Assembly: GCF_040438885.1 (NCBI RefSeq)
Contig: NZ_CP159218.1
Location: forward strand, 1,612,001-1,676,000
Length of the DNA: 64,000 nt
Direction of reading: 5' to 3'
Source: Nakamurella sp. A5-74
GTDB lineage: Bacteria > Actinomycetota > Actinomycetes > Mycobacteriales > Nakamurellaceae
Shown here: positions 28,973-37,824 of the stretch, in pieces
Layout of the letters: each line of letters starts with the position of its first letter
How positions within the stretch are numbered: the stretch's first letter is position 1
Translations under genes and position numbers: made by a program
Notes under the pieces: model-generated
The model's database searches: none
Told to the model about the DNA's origin: nothing
The model's input: the letters and a program-made list of their open reading frames with translations, nothing else

Positions 28973-29005
28973 CGTGACATCCGCTTCCTCGAGGCCGGGC
29001 CACTC

Positions 29006-29044
29006 ATTGCGAATCGCAATAGCAGCGATGTGGGCGATTGTCGC
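29006..29044. promoter_or_regulatory. LysR-type operator sites
   Basis: ATTGCGAATCGCAAT (29006-29020) is a perfect palindrome with the T-N11-A form of LysR recognition sites. A second site, GCGATTGTCGC (29034-29044), repeats the GCGA..TCGC core two to three helical turns away. The first would be the recognition site near lysR and the second an activation site toward the MFS gene. Confidence 0.65.
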
Positions 29045-29129
29045 ATGACATGACGCCAGCGTGCGCGATCATGGAGGGACAGATCTGCATCGACGCACTC
29101 CTCCAGCCACGACACCGGGATGATCCACC

Positions 29130-30497
29130 GTGACCAGCAACACCGCAGCCGACGCCGCTGCGACCACAGCTCCAACGAGTACAGCTCCAGCGAGCACCGA
29201 CAAGCCCATCACGCTCACCGACACCCTGCGGATCCGCAACTTCCGCGTCCTGACCATCGGTCAGTTGACAGCCAACATCGGTGGCTGGACCCAGCGCATC
29301 GCCCAGGACTGGCTGGTGCTCACCCTCACCGGCAGTGCCACCGCTGTCGGGCTGGTGACGGCCCTGCAGTTCCTGCCGACGCTGATCCTCGGGCCGTACG
29401 GCGGTGTGCTCGCCGACCGCTATCCGAAGCGCCGCATCCTGCTGATCACCCAGTCGGTGCTGGCGGCCTGTGCGGTGACCCTGGCGCTGTTGGTGCTCAC
29501 CGACACCATCCGGACCTGGCACATCTTCGCCGTCGGGCTCGTCCTCGGCGCTGCCATCGCCATTGACAACCCGACCCGGCAGTCGTTCGTCACCGAGGTG
29601 GTTGGCAAGCCGTACCTGCGCAGCGCGATCAGCATCAACTCGGCCTCCTTCCAACTCGGCGCGCTGGTGGGTCCCGCGGTGAGCGGTGTGCTGATCGGAT
29701 TGGTCGGCATCGGCTGGTCCTTCGCGGCCAACGCCGCGACCTTCGCCGTGTCCCTCACTGCCCTGGCCTCGCTGGACGGACGCCGGCTCATCCCCACCGT
29801 GCGTTCGGCAGGCCGGAGCGCGACGCTGGGTACGGCCTGGCGGATCGTGCGGGCCGATCCGCACCTGTGGTGGCCGATGGTGCTGGCCGCAGTGTTCGCG
29901 CTCTACACCGTGAACTTCCCGGTGTTGCTCACCTCGTTCGCCGCTGACGAGTTCCATTCCGGCGCCACCGGGCTCGCGCTGCTGACCTCGCTGATGGCGA
30001 TCGGGTCGGTGATCGGCTCCGTGCTGGCCGCGCGCCGCTCGTCCCTGCGGTTGCGGTCGTTGTTGTTGTTGGCTGCTCTGGTCGTCGTGGTCGAGGGGGT
30101 GGCAGCGGCCGTGCCGGGGCTGGTGCCGTTCAGCATCATGTTGGTCGCGGTGGGGATCTGCGCGATCTGTTTCGGCGTCAGCGCCAACTCGACGGTGCAG
30201 ATGGCCGTGGAAGACGGGCTCCGAGGCAAGGTGATGAGCATCTACCTGCTGGGCTCGCTCGGTGGTGGATGCGTCGGCGGACCGCTGGTCGGCGGACTGA
30301 ACGAGCTGATCGGCCCGCGGGGCTCGCTCGCCGTCGGTGCGTGCATTTCGGCGATCGCGCTCGTGGTCGTGACCGTCAAGCTGATCGGCCGGACCTCGCC
30401 TGAGCGGCGGATCGCCGCCCGCGACCGGGTCGTCACCGCGGCCTCGCCGACCAGGCTCGTACGCACCGCGAGGGATCGGCTCGACCTGGCCAGGTGA
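29130..30497 (+). CDS. MFS transporter, drug/siderophore exporter type
   Basis: Major facilitator of 455 residues with about twelve membrane helices. After a Thr/Ala-rich N-terminus of some 30 residues it has the loop 2-3 motif GGVLADRYPKRR and the DNPTRQSFVTEVVG segment typical of the DHA3/EntS-like branch. That branch includes enterobactin exporters and macrolide efflux pumps. The GTG start is inferred, with only weak ribosome-binding signals. It is probably controlled by the divergent LysR gene. The substrate cannot be told from sequence, and no siderophore genes are nearby. Confidence 0.87.
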   Translation: MTSNTAADAAATTAPTSTAPASTDKPITLTDTLRIRNFRVLTIGQLTANIGGWTQRIAQDWLVLTLTGSATAVGLVTALQFLPTLILGPYGGVLADRYPKRRILLITQSVLAACAVTLALLVLTDTIRTWHIFAVGLVLGAAIAIDNPTRQSFVTEVVGKPYLRSAISINSASFQLGALVGPAVSGVLIGLVGIGWSFAANAATFAVSLTALASLDGRRLIPTVRSAGRSATLGTAWRIVRADPHLWWPMVLAAVFALYTVNFPVLLTSFAADEFHSGATGLALLTSLMAIGSVIGSVLAARRSSLRLRSLLLLAALVVVVEGVAAAVPGLVPFSIMLVAVGICAICFGVSANSTVQMAVEDGLRGKVMSIYLLGSLGGGCVGGPLVGGLNELIGPRGSLAVGACISAIALVVVTVKLIGRTSPERRIAARDRVVTAASPTRLVRTARDRLDLAR

Positions 30498-30621
30498 AAC
30501 GGGGGGCGGATCCGGTCGGAGGGAGCCAGCGGCGCGCCGTGGGACACTGGGGTGGTCGACCTGCTGCTGATCGGTCGCCGTCCGCACCCAGAGCCATCTC
30601 CAGAGCACGGAACCGAGGATC

Positions 30622-32517
30622 TTGACCAAGCCGACTGTGTCGTCCGGACCGAGCGTCCCGTCGCTCGCCCACCGGACCACCTTCACGCCTCCCGAGCGCA
30701 TCCGGAACTTCTGCATCATCGCGCACATCGATCACGGCAAGTCCACCCTGGCCGACCGCATGCTGCAGCTCACCGGTGTCGTCGACGGCCGCGCGATGCG
30801 TGCTCAGTACCTCGACCGGATGGACATCGAGCGTGAGCGCGGGATCACCATCAAGAGTCAGAACGTGCGGCTGCCCTACACGGTGGCCGAGCCGACCGAC
30901 CAGATCTCCGGCGAATACGTCCTGCATCTGATCGACACCCCCGGGCACGTCGACTTCACCTACGAGGTCTCGCGCTCCCTCGCCGCCTGCGAAGGTGCGG
31001 TGCTGCTGGTCGACGCAGCCCAGGGTATCGAGGCGCAGACGCTGGCGAACCTGTACCTGGCGATGGAGAACGACCTCGCGATCATCCCGGTGCTGAACAA
31101 GATCGACCTGCCGGCGGCGCAGCCGGAGCGGTATGCAGAGGAGATCGCGCACATCCTGGGCGGCTCCCCGGACGACGTGCTGCGGGTGTCGGGCAAGACC
31201 GGCGCGGGCGTCGGCGCGCTGCTGGACCGGGTGGTGCGGGACGTCCCGCCGCCGGTCGGCGATCCGAACGCGCCGGCCAGGGCGATGATCTTCGATTCGG
31301 TGTACGACATCTATCGCGGCGTGATCACCTACATCCGCGTCGTCGATGGCCGCATCACCCCGCGCGAGCGGATCCAGATGATGTCGACGCGGGCCACCCA
31401 CGAGCTGCTCGAGGTCGGCATCATCTCCCCGGAACCGGTGCCCACCAGGGGATTGGGTGTCGGCGAGGTCGGCTACCTGATCACCGGGGTCAAGGACGTC
31501 CGGCAGTCCAAGGTCGGCGACACCGTCACCTCGCAGGTGAAGCCCGCCACCGAGAGCCTCGGCGGCTACCGCGATCCGCGGCCGATGGTCTACTCCGGCC
31601 TGTTCCCGATCGACGGCAGCGACTACCCGCTGCTGCGGGACGCACTGGACAAGCTGCGCCTCAACGACGCTGCGCTCACCTACGAGCCGGAGAACTCCAC
31701 CGCGCTCGGCTTCGGGTATCGCTGCGGCTATCTGGGACTGCTGCACCTGGAGATCACCCGCGACCGACTCGAGCGGGAGTTCGGGCTCGATCTGATCTCC
31801 ACCGCGCCGACCGTCGTGTACGACGTGAAGATGGAGGACGGCTCGGAGACCAGCGTGACGAACCCCAGCGACTGGCCGGGCGGCAAGATCTCCGAGGTGC
31901 GGGAGCCCAAGGTGAAGGTCTCCATCATCAGCCCGAGCGAGTACATCGGCGTCATCATGGAGCTGTGCCAGGGCCGGCGCGGCATCCTCGGCGGGATGGA
32001 CTACCTGTCCGAGAGTCGGGTGGAGCTGCGGTACTCGATGCCGTTGGCGGAGATCATCTTCGACTTCTTCGACTCGCTCAAGTCGCGGACCCGTGGCTAT
32101 GCCTCGCTCGACTACGAGGAGTCCGGCACGCAGGCCGCGGACCTCGTCAAGGTCGACATCTTGCTGCAGGGCGAACCGGTGGATGCGTTCTCCGCGATCG
32201 TGCACCGCGATTCCGCCTACGGGTACGGGACGTCGATGACGGTCAAGCTGCGTGAGCTCATCCCGCGGCAGCAGTTCGAGGTGCCGATCCAGGCGGCGGT
32301 GGGCTCGCGGGTGATCGCCCGGGAGAACATCCGTGCGATGCGCAAGGACGTGCTCGCGAAGTGCTACGGCGGCGACATCACCCGCAAGCGCAAGCTCCTG
32401 GAGAAGCAGAAGGAGGGCAAGAAGCGCATGAAGATGGTCGGCCGGGTGGAAGTACCCCAGGAGGCCTTCATCGTCGCGCTCTCGTCCGACGCTGCCCCCA
32501 AAGAAGCCAAGAAGTAG
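30622..32517 (+). CDS. lepA: Elongation factor 4 (LepA), ribosome back-translocase
   Basis: Translational GTPase LepA/EF4, which acts on stalled ribosomes and in 30S biogenesis. The G1 motif AHIDHGKST lies near residue 34, with DTPGHVDF and NKIDLP after it. Domains II, III, V and the LepA-specific C-terminal domain follow, to 631 residues. A TTG start at 30622 is chosen because GAGG lies just upstream; a GTG five codons later is an alternative. It is a monocistronic-looking core gene between accessory genes. Confidence 0.95.
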   Translation: MTKPTVSSGPSVPSLAHRTTFTPPERIRNFCIIAHIDHGKSTLADRMLQLTGVVDGRAMRAQYLDRMDIERERGITIKSQNVRLPYTVAEPTDQISGEYVLHLIDTPGHVDFTYEVSRSLAACEGAVLLVDAAQGIEAQTLANLYLAMENDLAIIPVLNKIDLPAAQPERYAEEIAHILGGSPDDVLRVSGKTGAGVGALLDRVVRDVPPPVGDPNAPARAMIFDSVYDIYRGVITYIRVVDGRITPRERIQMMSTRATHELLEVGIISPEPVPTRGLGVGEVGYLITGVKDVRQSKVGDTVTSQVKPATESLGGYRDPRPMVYSGLFPIDGSDYPLLRDALDKLRLNDAALTYEPENSTALGFGYRCGYLGLLHLEITRDRLEREFGLDLISTAPTVVYDVKMEDGSETSVTNPSDWPGGKISEVREPKVKVSIISPSEYIGVIMELCQGRRGILGGMDYLSESRVELRYSMPLAEIIFDFFDSLKSRTRGYASLDYEESGTQAADLVKVDILLQGEPVDAFSAIVHRDSAYGYGTSMTVKLRELIPRQQFEVPIQAAVGSRVIARENIRAMRKDVLAKCYGGDITRKRKLLEKQKEGKKRMKMVGRVEVPQEAFIVALSSDAAPKEAKK

Positions 32518-32611
32518 CTGCAGCCAAGGTCGTGCAACCGATTCGGTGCCATGCTTCGTCCGCGGGGTGGGTGTGTTCCATCCACGGCGAGCACAGATGG
32601 GGATGACGGCG

Positions 32612-34054
32612 ATGCGGTCAGCACTTCGGGTCAGGACGTCGGTGGGTGCCGCTGTGGCGGTGCTGGTGTTGGCCGGATGCGCACGACCCGCAGGAGGGGA
32701 CGCGTCGCCATCGGTCTCGAGTCCGCCGGCGTCCAGCACTGCTCCGTCCGCGTCCAGCACTGCTCCGTCCGCGTCCCGCACGTCCACGTCCACCTCCGGG
32801 CCACGGTCTCCGTCGAGCTTGCAGTCGTCGAGCTCGCAGCAATCGAGTCCAGAGTCGAGTGCTCAGGCTACGGATGCGCCACTGCGGGGTACGAAGTGGT
32901 ATTTTGTCGCGCGGATCAACAACGACCTGCGGATCGATCAGCCGGCGGACCCCGACGCATGGATCCGGTTCGGCACCGATTCGGTGACCTTCAACGGCAC
33001 CGTCGAGCGTTCAGCCGGGGGTTCCGATCTGCCGTGCGAGACGTGGAATGCCGGGGTGACGGTGCTGCCCGACGAGGTGCGGTTGCTCAAGTCGGAACTC
33101 GACGACCTCCAGTCCCGAAGCGAATGCGGAACCCGATTCCTGTCCTATGGCACCGAGACGGCATCCCTGGATCTGCAGGGGCGGACCCTGTCCGTCCACC
33201 TGGACCAGGGCCCCAACCAATCAACCCTGCTGTTCAGCGCAGACGTCCCCGTCGCTCCCACCGTCACCGCGCCCGATCTCTCGTTCCTGCCTGCGCCCGA
33301 CGCCCGGACGGTGCGCAAAGTACTGGACGCGAACCCGTTTCGCGACAAAACTTTCCGGGTCGAATCGATCACCGGTCGCACTCTCGCAGGGAAGGGCGTG
33401 ACGATGCAGTTCGGCCTGGACCAGGTCGGGCTGAACGCCGGCTGCAACGGGGGCGGAGCCGGGTACACCATTGTCGGCGACGAGATGACCTTCACCTCTG
33501 GATCCTGGACGGCGATGGCGTGCATGCCCGAGGGCGTGATGCAGCAGGAGGCGTGGCTGGGTGAATTCGCCTCGGGCGCAACGAAGTTCGCATTGGACGG
33601 CTCCCGTCTGACGATTTCGAAAGGAGGCACAGCGATGGTGTTGTCCGAGGTTCCGGGCAGCAGCGCGGGTGCCGATCCGGAGCCCTCCAACTACCTGGCA
33701 ATCACCACGATCGACGAGATCGTCGACGGCGCGGGCAGCCACCCCCTTCCTGAGTTGGAGCAGGGGACCTTCTGGTACGCGCCGTCGTTCACGCTGAGCA
33801 GCAAGCGGCTCGTGTTCGACGTGGGGTGCGGTCAGTACATCGCCGACTTCTCTGGTTCGTTCCCGAGCATCACGTTGCCCGTCGCCGATGGCACGATCCT
33901 GCACGACTGCCCGCCGAATCGATCCGCACTCGCGGCCGCGCTGCGCTTGATCCTGAGCGGGCCGGTGACCATCGATCGGGACGGCGCATTCATCACCTTC
34001 ACCGGCCGGGACGGCCTGCAGGTGACCGCGCACAGCGGCTACCAGAATGGCTGA
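32612..34054 (+). CDS. Lipoprotein with META (HslJ-like) domain
   Basis: Exported lipoprotein of 480 residues. The signal peptide MRSALRVRTSVGAAVAVLVLAGC ends in a lipobox with Cys23. A Ser/Thr/Pro linker (to about residue 88) is followed by a beta-rich region and then a META domain at about 243-350. The META domain is marked by LNAGCNGGGAGY and SWTAMACMPEGVM, as in HslJ. The last 110 residues look like a further beta domain with two cysteines. The ATG at 32612 is chosen because GGGGA lies eight bases upstream; in-frame ATGs at 32597 and 32603 are possible. The function is unknown; META proteins are linked to stress and novobiocin resistance in Escherichia coli. Confidence 0.82.
   Translation: MRSALRVRTSVGAAVAVLVLAGCARPAGGDASPSVSSPPASSTAPSASSTAPSASRTSTSTSGPRSPSSLQSSSSQQSSPESSAQATDAPLRGTKWYFVARINNDLRIDQPADPDAWIRFGTDSVTFNGTVERSAGGSDLPCETWNAGVTVLPDEVRLLKSELDDLQSRSECGTRFLSYGTETASLDLQGRTLSVHLDQGPNQSTLLFSADVPVAPTVTAPDLSFLPAPDARTVRKVLDANPFRDKTFRVESITGRTLAGKGVTMQFGLDQVGLNAGCNGGGAGYTIVGDEMTFTSGSWTAMACMPEGVMQQEAWLGEFASGATKFALDGSRLTISKGGTAMVLSEVPGSSAGADPEPSNYLAITTIDEIVDGAGSHPLPELEQGTFWYAPSFTLSSKRLVFDVGCGQYIADFSGSFPSITLPVADGTILHDCPPNRSALAAALRLILSGPVTIDRDGAFITFTGRDGLQVTAHSGYQNG
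32729..32770 (+). repeat. 21-bp direct repeat in the lipoprotein linker
   Basis: Two identical 21-bp units (32729-32749 and 32750-32770) encode the heptapeptide ASSTAPS twice in the Ser/Thr linker behind the lipobox. A third partial copy follows. Confidence 0.85.
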
Positions 34055-34487
34055 TCGACCCGTCTCCAACCCGATTCACCACATCGAGTTGTGGACCGAT
34101 GATCTCGCGGCCGGTGAGGTGAGCTGGGGCTGGCTGCTCGGAGCGCTCGGGTGGACGGTGGGCGATCGCTGGACCGGCGGCGTCAGCTGGCGGCACGCAG
34201 CAGGCCCCTATCTGGTGCTCGAACAGTCATCCGCAGTGCAACCCGGAGGGCATGACCGCATGCGGGCCGGCCTCAACCATCTGGCTGTCACCTGCGCATC
34301 GCATGACGAACTCGATGCCCTCCGGGTCGACGCCGTCCCACACGGTTGGTCCGAGCTGTTCGCCGACAGGTACCCACATGCCGGCGGGAGGCAGCACACC
34401 GCGCTCTTCCTTGAGAACGCCCAGGGTTTCGAGGTGGAGATCGTGGTCCCGCGGGATCAGGCCACAGCACTCACTCCCGGCGCGTGA
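34047..34487 (+). CDS. VOC family (glyoxalase/bleomycin resistance-like) protein
   Basis: Small vicinal-oxygen-chelate fold protein of 146 residues. The HHIELWTDDLA start, the central LNHLAVTCAS strand and the C-terminal ENAQGFEVEIV mark the paired beta-alpha-beta repeats. The ATG overlaps the preceding lipoprotein stop by eight bases, so they may be coupled. Its 3' end overlaps the 3' end of the convergent HNH gene by 17 bp. The ligand is unknown. Confidence 0.82.
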   Translation: MADRPVSNPIHHIELWTDDLAAGEVSWGWLLGALGWTVGDRWTGGVSWRHAAGPYLVLEQSSAVQPGGHDRMRAGLNHLAVTCASHDELDALRVDAVPHGWSELFADRYPHAGGRQHTALFLENAQGFEVEIVVPRDQATALTPGA

Positions 34488-35976
34488 CCGCGGGAAGACC
34501 CGCAGCGGCTTGCGGTTCACGGATGTAGCGGTGCCCGGTCGGAGTGACGACGACGGTCGACCCGTCCTTGCGCCGACTCGTCGACCAGCCCGGCAACTCC
34601 TTCAGCTTGTTGCCGCGCAAGCACACCCCCTGACCGTTCTCGATGGTGGTGGGTCCGCCGTCCGCGAAAGGAACGACGTGGTCGACCTCCCGGATCGGCG
34701 AGTCGCAGTAGGGCTGCCGGCAGGTCCGGTCGCGGACGGTGATGTGGCGAGCCATCGACTTAGGGAACAGTCGACGTCGAGGATCGACCGCCACCGTGGT
34801 GCCGTCCACCGGATCGGTGAACAGCCGCCGGATCCACAGTCGAGGGTCCTCGGGGGCGGTCGTCCCGCACCCAGCCTCACTGCCGGGTCCACCGCACGCT
34901 TCGCGAACCAGGGGAGCGGCGACCGGTCCGAAGTCGTCGACCCAGGCGGGTTGATTCCCGTTGCCCAGCAACGAGTCCAGCGGCATCGTCACGCGAATCT
35001 CCATCGGCACGGCGCTCGCGCGGGACTGGCCCGTGCACCTGGTGACCAGCAGGTCGGCCATCACCTGCCCGAGACCGCGCCCCTCGGCCGCGCCGGTGCC
35101 GTGCATCGTCTGGGCAGCCGTGCGCAGGTTGGCGAAGACCGCCACACCCTGGGCCATCGGTAGCAACGCGGAGACGATCGCCATCGAGTCGGGGGCGGGT
35201 CGGACCCAGACCCGTCGATCCTGCTCGGCAGCGGCCTTCCGGTCGACGCTCCCGCGGGGGTCGATGGCGTAGGCAGCGTGGTCGACGGCCTTCTCGGTGG
35301 CGCCGGCGTTCCAGCCGGACATCCGGGGAGCGAGGGCCGCGTCGACGATGTTCGCATCGGTGTCGGAAAGATGACTCGTGCGGGTCACGGCAATCCTGGC
35401 CTGGGTCTCCGAGATCCGGCCTGCCCGCAACTCGGCCCACGTCAGCGGGAGGCGGGTTTGCAACGCCTGGGCGGCGGCCAGATGTCGGGCACCGGAGGTG
35501 GGCGAGATCTTGCGGGCGAATGCGATCTGCTCGGCGATCCCGCGGCCGAGGTCGCGCGCCTTCACGCCGGCGGCGAGTTGATCTGCGCGTTGGCGTGCGG
35601 CGAAGGCGACCTCCTCGGCGGCAAGTGCACCGGATGCCGAGCGGATCAGCGTCTCGAGGGCAGCGATGCGGTCGATGGACTCCGCCGCGCCCTCGGCCGG
35701 AGCGAGCTGCTCGAACCGGGTGATGAGGTCGTCGAGGACAGCCAGCAAGGGCGGGGCCGGCTCCTCGGGCACCTCCGGCATGGCCGGGACCGAGGGGGAC
35801 GATGCGCGCGGGGTGCAGGGGCGGAAGGCGTTCACCGCGTCCGGAGCCGGATCGCTCTGCGGAACCCGCGGCAACGGCACCCAGGACTCGATCCGGGTCC
35901 ACACGGGCCTGCCGAGGATGTGCTCCAGTTCGCGCTCGAGTGCACTCGCCGGCCGATCCATCTGCTGTGTGTTCAT
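34471..35976 (-). CDS. DUF222 / HNH endonuclease (13E12 repeat family)
   Basis: Protein of 501 residues with an N-terminal DUF222 region (about 75-330) and a C-terminal HNH nuclease motif (about 410-455). The motif comprises CRQPYCDSPIREVDHVVPF, an intact D-H pair, and the NG and C residues of the treble clef. This is the 13E12 family common in actinobacteria and abundant in Mycobacterium. A LexA-like box sits exactly inside its promoter spacer, so it should be DNA-damage inducible. A repeat array starts 100 bp upstream of the gene. No transposase or terminal repeats were found. Its biological role is not established. Confidence 0.88.
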   Translation of the reverse strand: MNTQQMDRPASALERELEHILGRPVWTRIESWVPLPRVPQSDPAPDAVNAFRPCTPRASSPSVPAMPEVPEEPAPPLLAVLDDLITRFEQLAPAEGAAESIDRIAALETLIRSASGALAAEEVAFAARQRADQLAAGVKARDLGRGIAEQIAFARKISPTSGARHLAAAQALQTRLPLTWAELRAGRISETQARIAVTRTSHLSDTDANIVDAALAPRMSGWNAGATEKAVDHAAYAIDPRGSVDRKAAAEQDRRVWVRPAPDSMAIVSALLPMAQGVAVFANLRTAAQTMHGTGAAEGRGLGQVMADLLVTRCTGQSRASAVPMEIRVTMPLDSLLGNGNQPAWVDDFGPVAAPLVREACGGPGSEAGCGTTAPEDPRLWIRRLFTDPVDGTTVAVDPRRRLFPKSMARHITVRDRTCRQPYCDSPIREVDHVVPFADGGPTTIENGQGVCLRGNKLKELPGWSTSRRKDGSTVVVTPTGHRYIREPQAAAGLPAVTRRE

Positions 35977-35996
35977 GTCCTCACCCCCGTTCTCTC

Positions 35997-36025
35997 AATG
36001 TAGTCGAACGCACGTTCGCGATCAA
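35997..36025 (-). promoter_or_regulatory. SOS-type promoter with LexA box
   Basis: On the minus strand TTGATC (36020-36025) and TACATT (35997-36002) are 17 bp apart. The spacer holds GCGAAC-GTGC-GTTCGA (36004-36019), which matches the mycobacterial/Bacillus SOS box TCGAAC-N4-GTTCGA at all but one base. LexA bound there would block the polymerase. The start codon of the HNH gene lies 21 bp after the -10 box, with GTGAGGAC just before the ATG. Confidence 0.65.
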
Positions 36026-36078
36026 TACTCTGATCAGGTGACCAATGCCGACGGATGCAGCACGGGATTGGTCCGATC

Positions 36079-36415
36079 GGGATCTTGACTGCTGCCTCAC
36101 TCGATCAGCGGGCGGGTGTGCTCGGTCGGGAGCTGGACTCCTGCGTCGCTCGATCGGCGACCTGGGGCAGGGGATCTGGACTCCTGGGTCGCTCGATCAG
36201 CGGTGGGTGTGCTCGGTCGGGATCTCGACTGCTGCGTCGCTCGATCGGCGACCTGAGGGCAGGGGATCTCGATTCCTGCGTCGCTCGATCACCGTGCCGC
36301 CGGGATCTCGACTGCTGCGTCGCTCGATCAGCGACCTGGGGGCAGGCGATCTCGCGTTCCGCGTCGCTCGATCACCGTGCCGCCGGGATCTGGGTCCTTG
36401 GTCTCCGTCGGCCCG
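36079..36415. repeat. Degenerate intergenic repeat array, seven to eight units
   Basis: The 451-bp gap 35977-36427 has no convincing gene. Most of it is an array of units starting at 36079, 36128, 36171, 36219, 36263, 36302, 36345 and a decayed one at 36385. The shared core reads roughly GGGATCTCGACTGCTGCG followed by TCGCTCGATC; spacing is 39-49 bp. Linkers alternate among three types: a GGTGGGTGTGCTCGG type, an ACCTGGGGGCAGG type and a short GTGCCGCC type. The core has partial dyad symmetry (GATC..CGAC..GTCG..GATC). Long open frames across it on the plus strand are by-products of the repeat. Confidence 0.8.
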
Positions 36416-36427
36416 TGTCTCGTGGTG

Positions 36428-37027
36428 CTAGAGCCAGGCGCCGAGCTCGGGGGCCGGCGCGCGACCCACGAGCCAGCCGGCAAGGGCAGCCGGCTCGGCC
36501 CGGGAACGCAGGTCACCGATCAGGCCGGGGAGCATCCGCTCGACGAGCTCGGGTGACCAGTCGGCCGGCGTGTGCCCCAATCCCAGGTCGACGAGGTGGA
36601 TCTCCACCTCGCGCCAACGCTGGAAGGGCAGGTCGCCGGCCAGGACGGGGACGTCGTCGCGGGAGAGTACGGCGACGTCCCAGATGTCCGGATCCAGCCC
36701 GTCGAGCAGCGTGTCGATCGTCTCGTCGACGTGCCGCAGTCGATCCGTCAACTCCTCCAGAGGAGCACCGGAGAACTCCGCGATGAAGGCGTTGCGCCCC
36801 TCCCTCCCGCCGACGTACATCTCCACCTGCTCGCCGTCGATGGCCCCGTTCAGGCGACGGATCACGCTCTCGCCGTTGCCGACGAGATGAGCCAGCAGGT
36901 GGCCGATCGTCCAGTCGGGCAACAGGCTCGGAGCCTGGAGCCGATCCGGATCCAGCGTGCCCACGGTGACGTGCAGACGATCGTGCGCGATGCGGCAGCC
37001 GGTGATCTCTTCGGTGGGAACGGTCAT
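36428..37027 (-). CDS. Maleylpyruvate isomerase-like, mycothiol-dependent DinB-fold protein
   Basis: Four-helix DinB-fold protein of 199 residues. The metal-binding pattern is visible as His in WTIGHLLAHLV and Glu/His in WREVEIHLVDL, typical of the mycothiol-dependent maleylpyruvate isomerase N-terminal family. A short SCP-like or MDMPI C-terminal part follows. Members transfer or use mycothiol; the real substrate is unknown. The ATG at 37027 follows TACGGT by six bases, a leaderless pattern. It lies between two repeat arrays and next to two other DinB-fold genes. Confidence 0.83.
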   Translation of the reverse strand: MTVPTEEITGCRIAHDRLHVTVGTLDPDRLQAPSLLPDWTIGHLLAHLVGNGESVIRRLNGAIDGEQVEMYVGGREGRNAFIAEFSGAPLEELTDRLRHVDETIDTLLDGLDPDIWDVAVLSRDDVPVLAGDLPFQRWREVEIHLVDLGLGHTPADWSPELVERMLPGLIGDLRSRAEPAALAGWLVGRAPAPELGAWL

Positions 37028-37114
37028 GCCGAAACCGTACCCACCGCACCCCGGGCGGTGCCGATCGGCTCGTGCGCAGGCGTTGCCGGCGGCGGACGGG
37101 TTCTCGACTCCTCC

Positions 37115-37170
37115 GTCGCTCGAACACCGTCGCTCGAACACCTTCGCTCGAACACCGTCGCTCGATCACC
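37115..37170. repeat. 14-bp tandem repeat, four units
   Basis: GTCGCTCGAACACC occurs at 37115-37128 and 37129-37142, with one-base variants at 37143-37156 and 37157-37170. The preceding bases CTCGACTCCTCC plus the unit match the core of the array at 36079-36415, so the two arrays belong to one sequence family. It fills the divergent gap between two DinB-fold genes. Confidence 0.85.
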
Positions 37171-37213
37171 GTCGGGTGGGCCCGGTCGGCACCGGGCGTG
37201 CCAGAGTGGATCG

Positions 37214-37753
37214 ATGAGCGACGAACGGACCGACTGGACCGCGCCGATTCCGGCACCTGTCGACGGGCCCCTGGTAGGCGCTGCGAGAGGGATCCTGGTC
37301 GGCTATCTCGGCTGGTACCGCCAGGTGCTCGACAACATCTGCGCCGGGCTGACCGCTGAACAGCTGGCCCTGCGCCCGATACCGTCGACCACGCTCTCGC
37401 TGCTGGGGATCGTGCGGCATCTTGCGAAGGTCGAGCGGATCTGGCTCAGGCAGCGACTCGCCGAGGACGGCGCCCCACCGTTGTACGACCGCGCGCTGGG
37501 CAAGGACCACGACTTCGAGGGCGGCACCCCAGCAACTGCGGCACACGCATGGGAGGCGCTGCACGCGGAGCAGCGTGCCGGCGACGCAGCGGCATCCTCA
37601 CTGCCGGACGACCACCGCATCCTGGTCGGTGGTCCGGACGGCGAGCAGATGTCGCTGCAGGCCGTCTACACCCACCTGATCGGAGAGTACGCCCGGCACA
37701 CCGGGCATGCGGACCTGCTGCGCGAGACGATCGACGGCGTCACCGGCCGCTGA
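37214..37753 (+). CDS. DinB family protein (DUF664)
   Basis: DinB-fold protein of 179 residues. Its GIVRHLAKVERIWLRQR and YTHLIGEYARHTGHADLLRE segments carry the metal histidines of DUF664, a family of putative bacillithiol/mycothiol S-transferases. The ATG at 37214 follows CAGAGT by six bases (leaderless). It is divergent from the maleylpyruvate isomerase-like gene across the 14-bp repeat. The substrate is unknown; detoxification is a guess from the family. Confidence 0.85.
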   Translation: MSDERTDWTAPIPAPVDGPLVGAARGILVGYLGWYRQVLDNICAGLTAEQLALRPIPSTTLSLLGIVRHLAKVERIWLRQRLAEDGAPPLYDRALGKDHDFEGGTPATAAHAWEALHAEQRAGDAAASSLPDDHRILVGGPDGEQMSLQAVYTHLIGEYARHTGHADLLRETIDGVTGR

Positions 37754-37801
37754 CGACCGGTGGGTCGGCAGCGAGTCCGATCGTCGGGATCGGTTGCGGG
37801 A

Positions 37802-37824
37802 CGGCTGATCCGGTCGGTCAGCCG
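37802..37824. terminator. Bidirectional hairpin CGGCTGA-N9-TCAGCCG
   Basis: A perfect 7-bp stem with a 9-nt loop containing CCGG sits between two convergent DinB-fold genes. The right arm includes the stop codon of the minus-strand gene. An almost identical hairpin occurs at 45033. Confidence 0.55.

Noticed and set aside
30433..32793. A 786-codon open frame on the minus strand opposite lepA
   Set aside because: It is a by-product of high-GC codon bias; it has no recognisable domain, while the plus strand encodes a full LepA.
34471..35976. Calling the DUF222-HNH gene a mobile element
   Set aside because: No transposase, integrase, terminal inverted repeats or target duplication was seen; the 17-bp coding overlap with its neighbour argues for a settled position.
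36079..36415. CRISPR array
   Set aside because: Units are degenerate, spacing varies from 39 to 49 bp, linkers recur rather than being unique spacers, and no cas gene is present.
36045..36431. Long plus-strand frames across the 36-kb repeat array
   Set aside because: The products are repeats of a few residues read from the DNA repeat, with no ribosome binding site and no similarity to a known protein.
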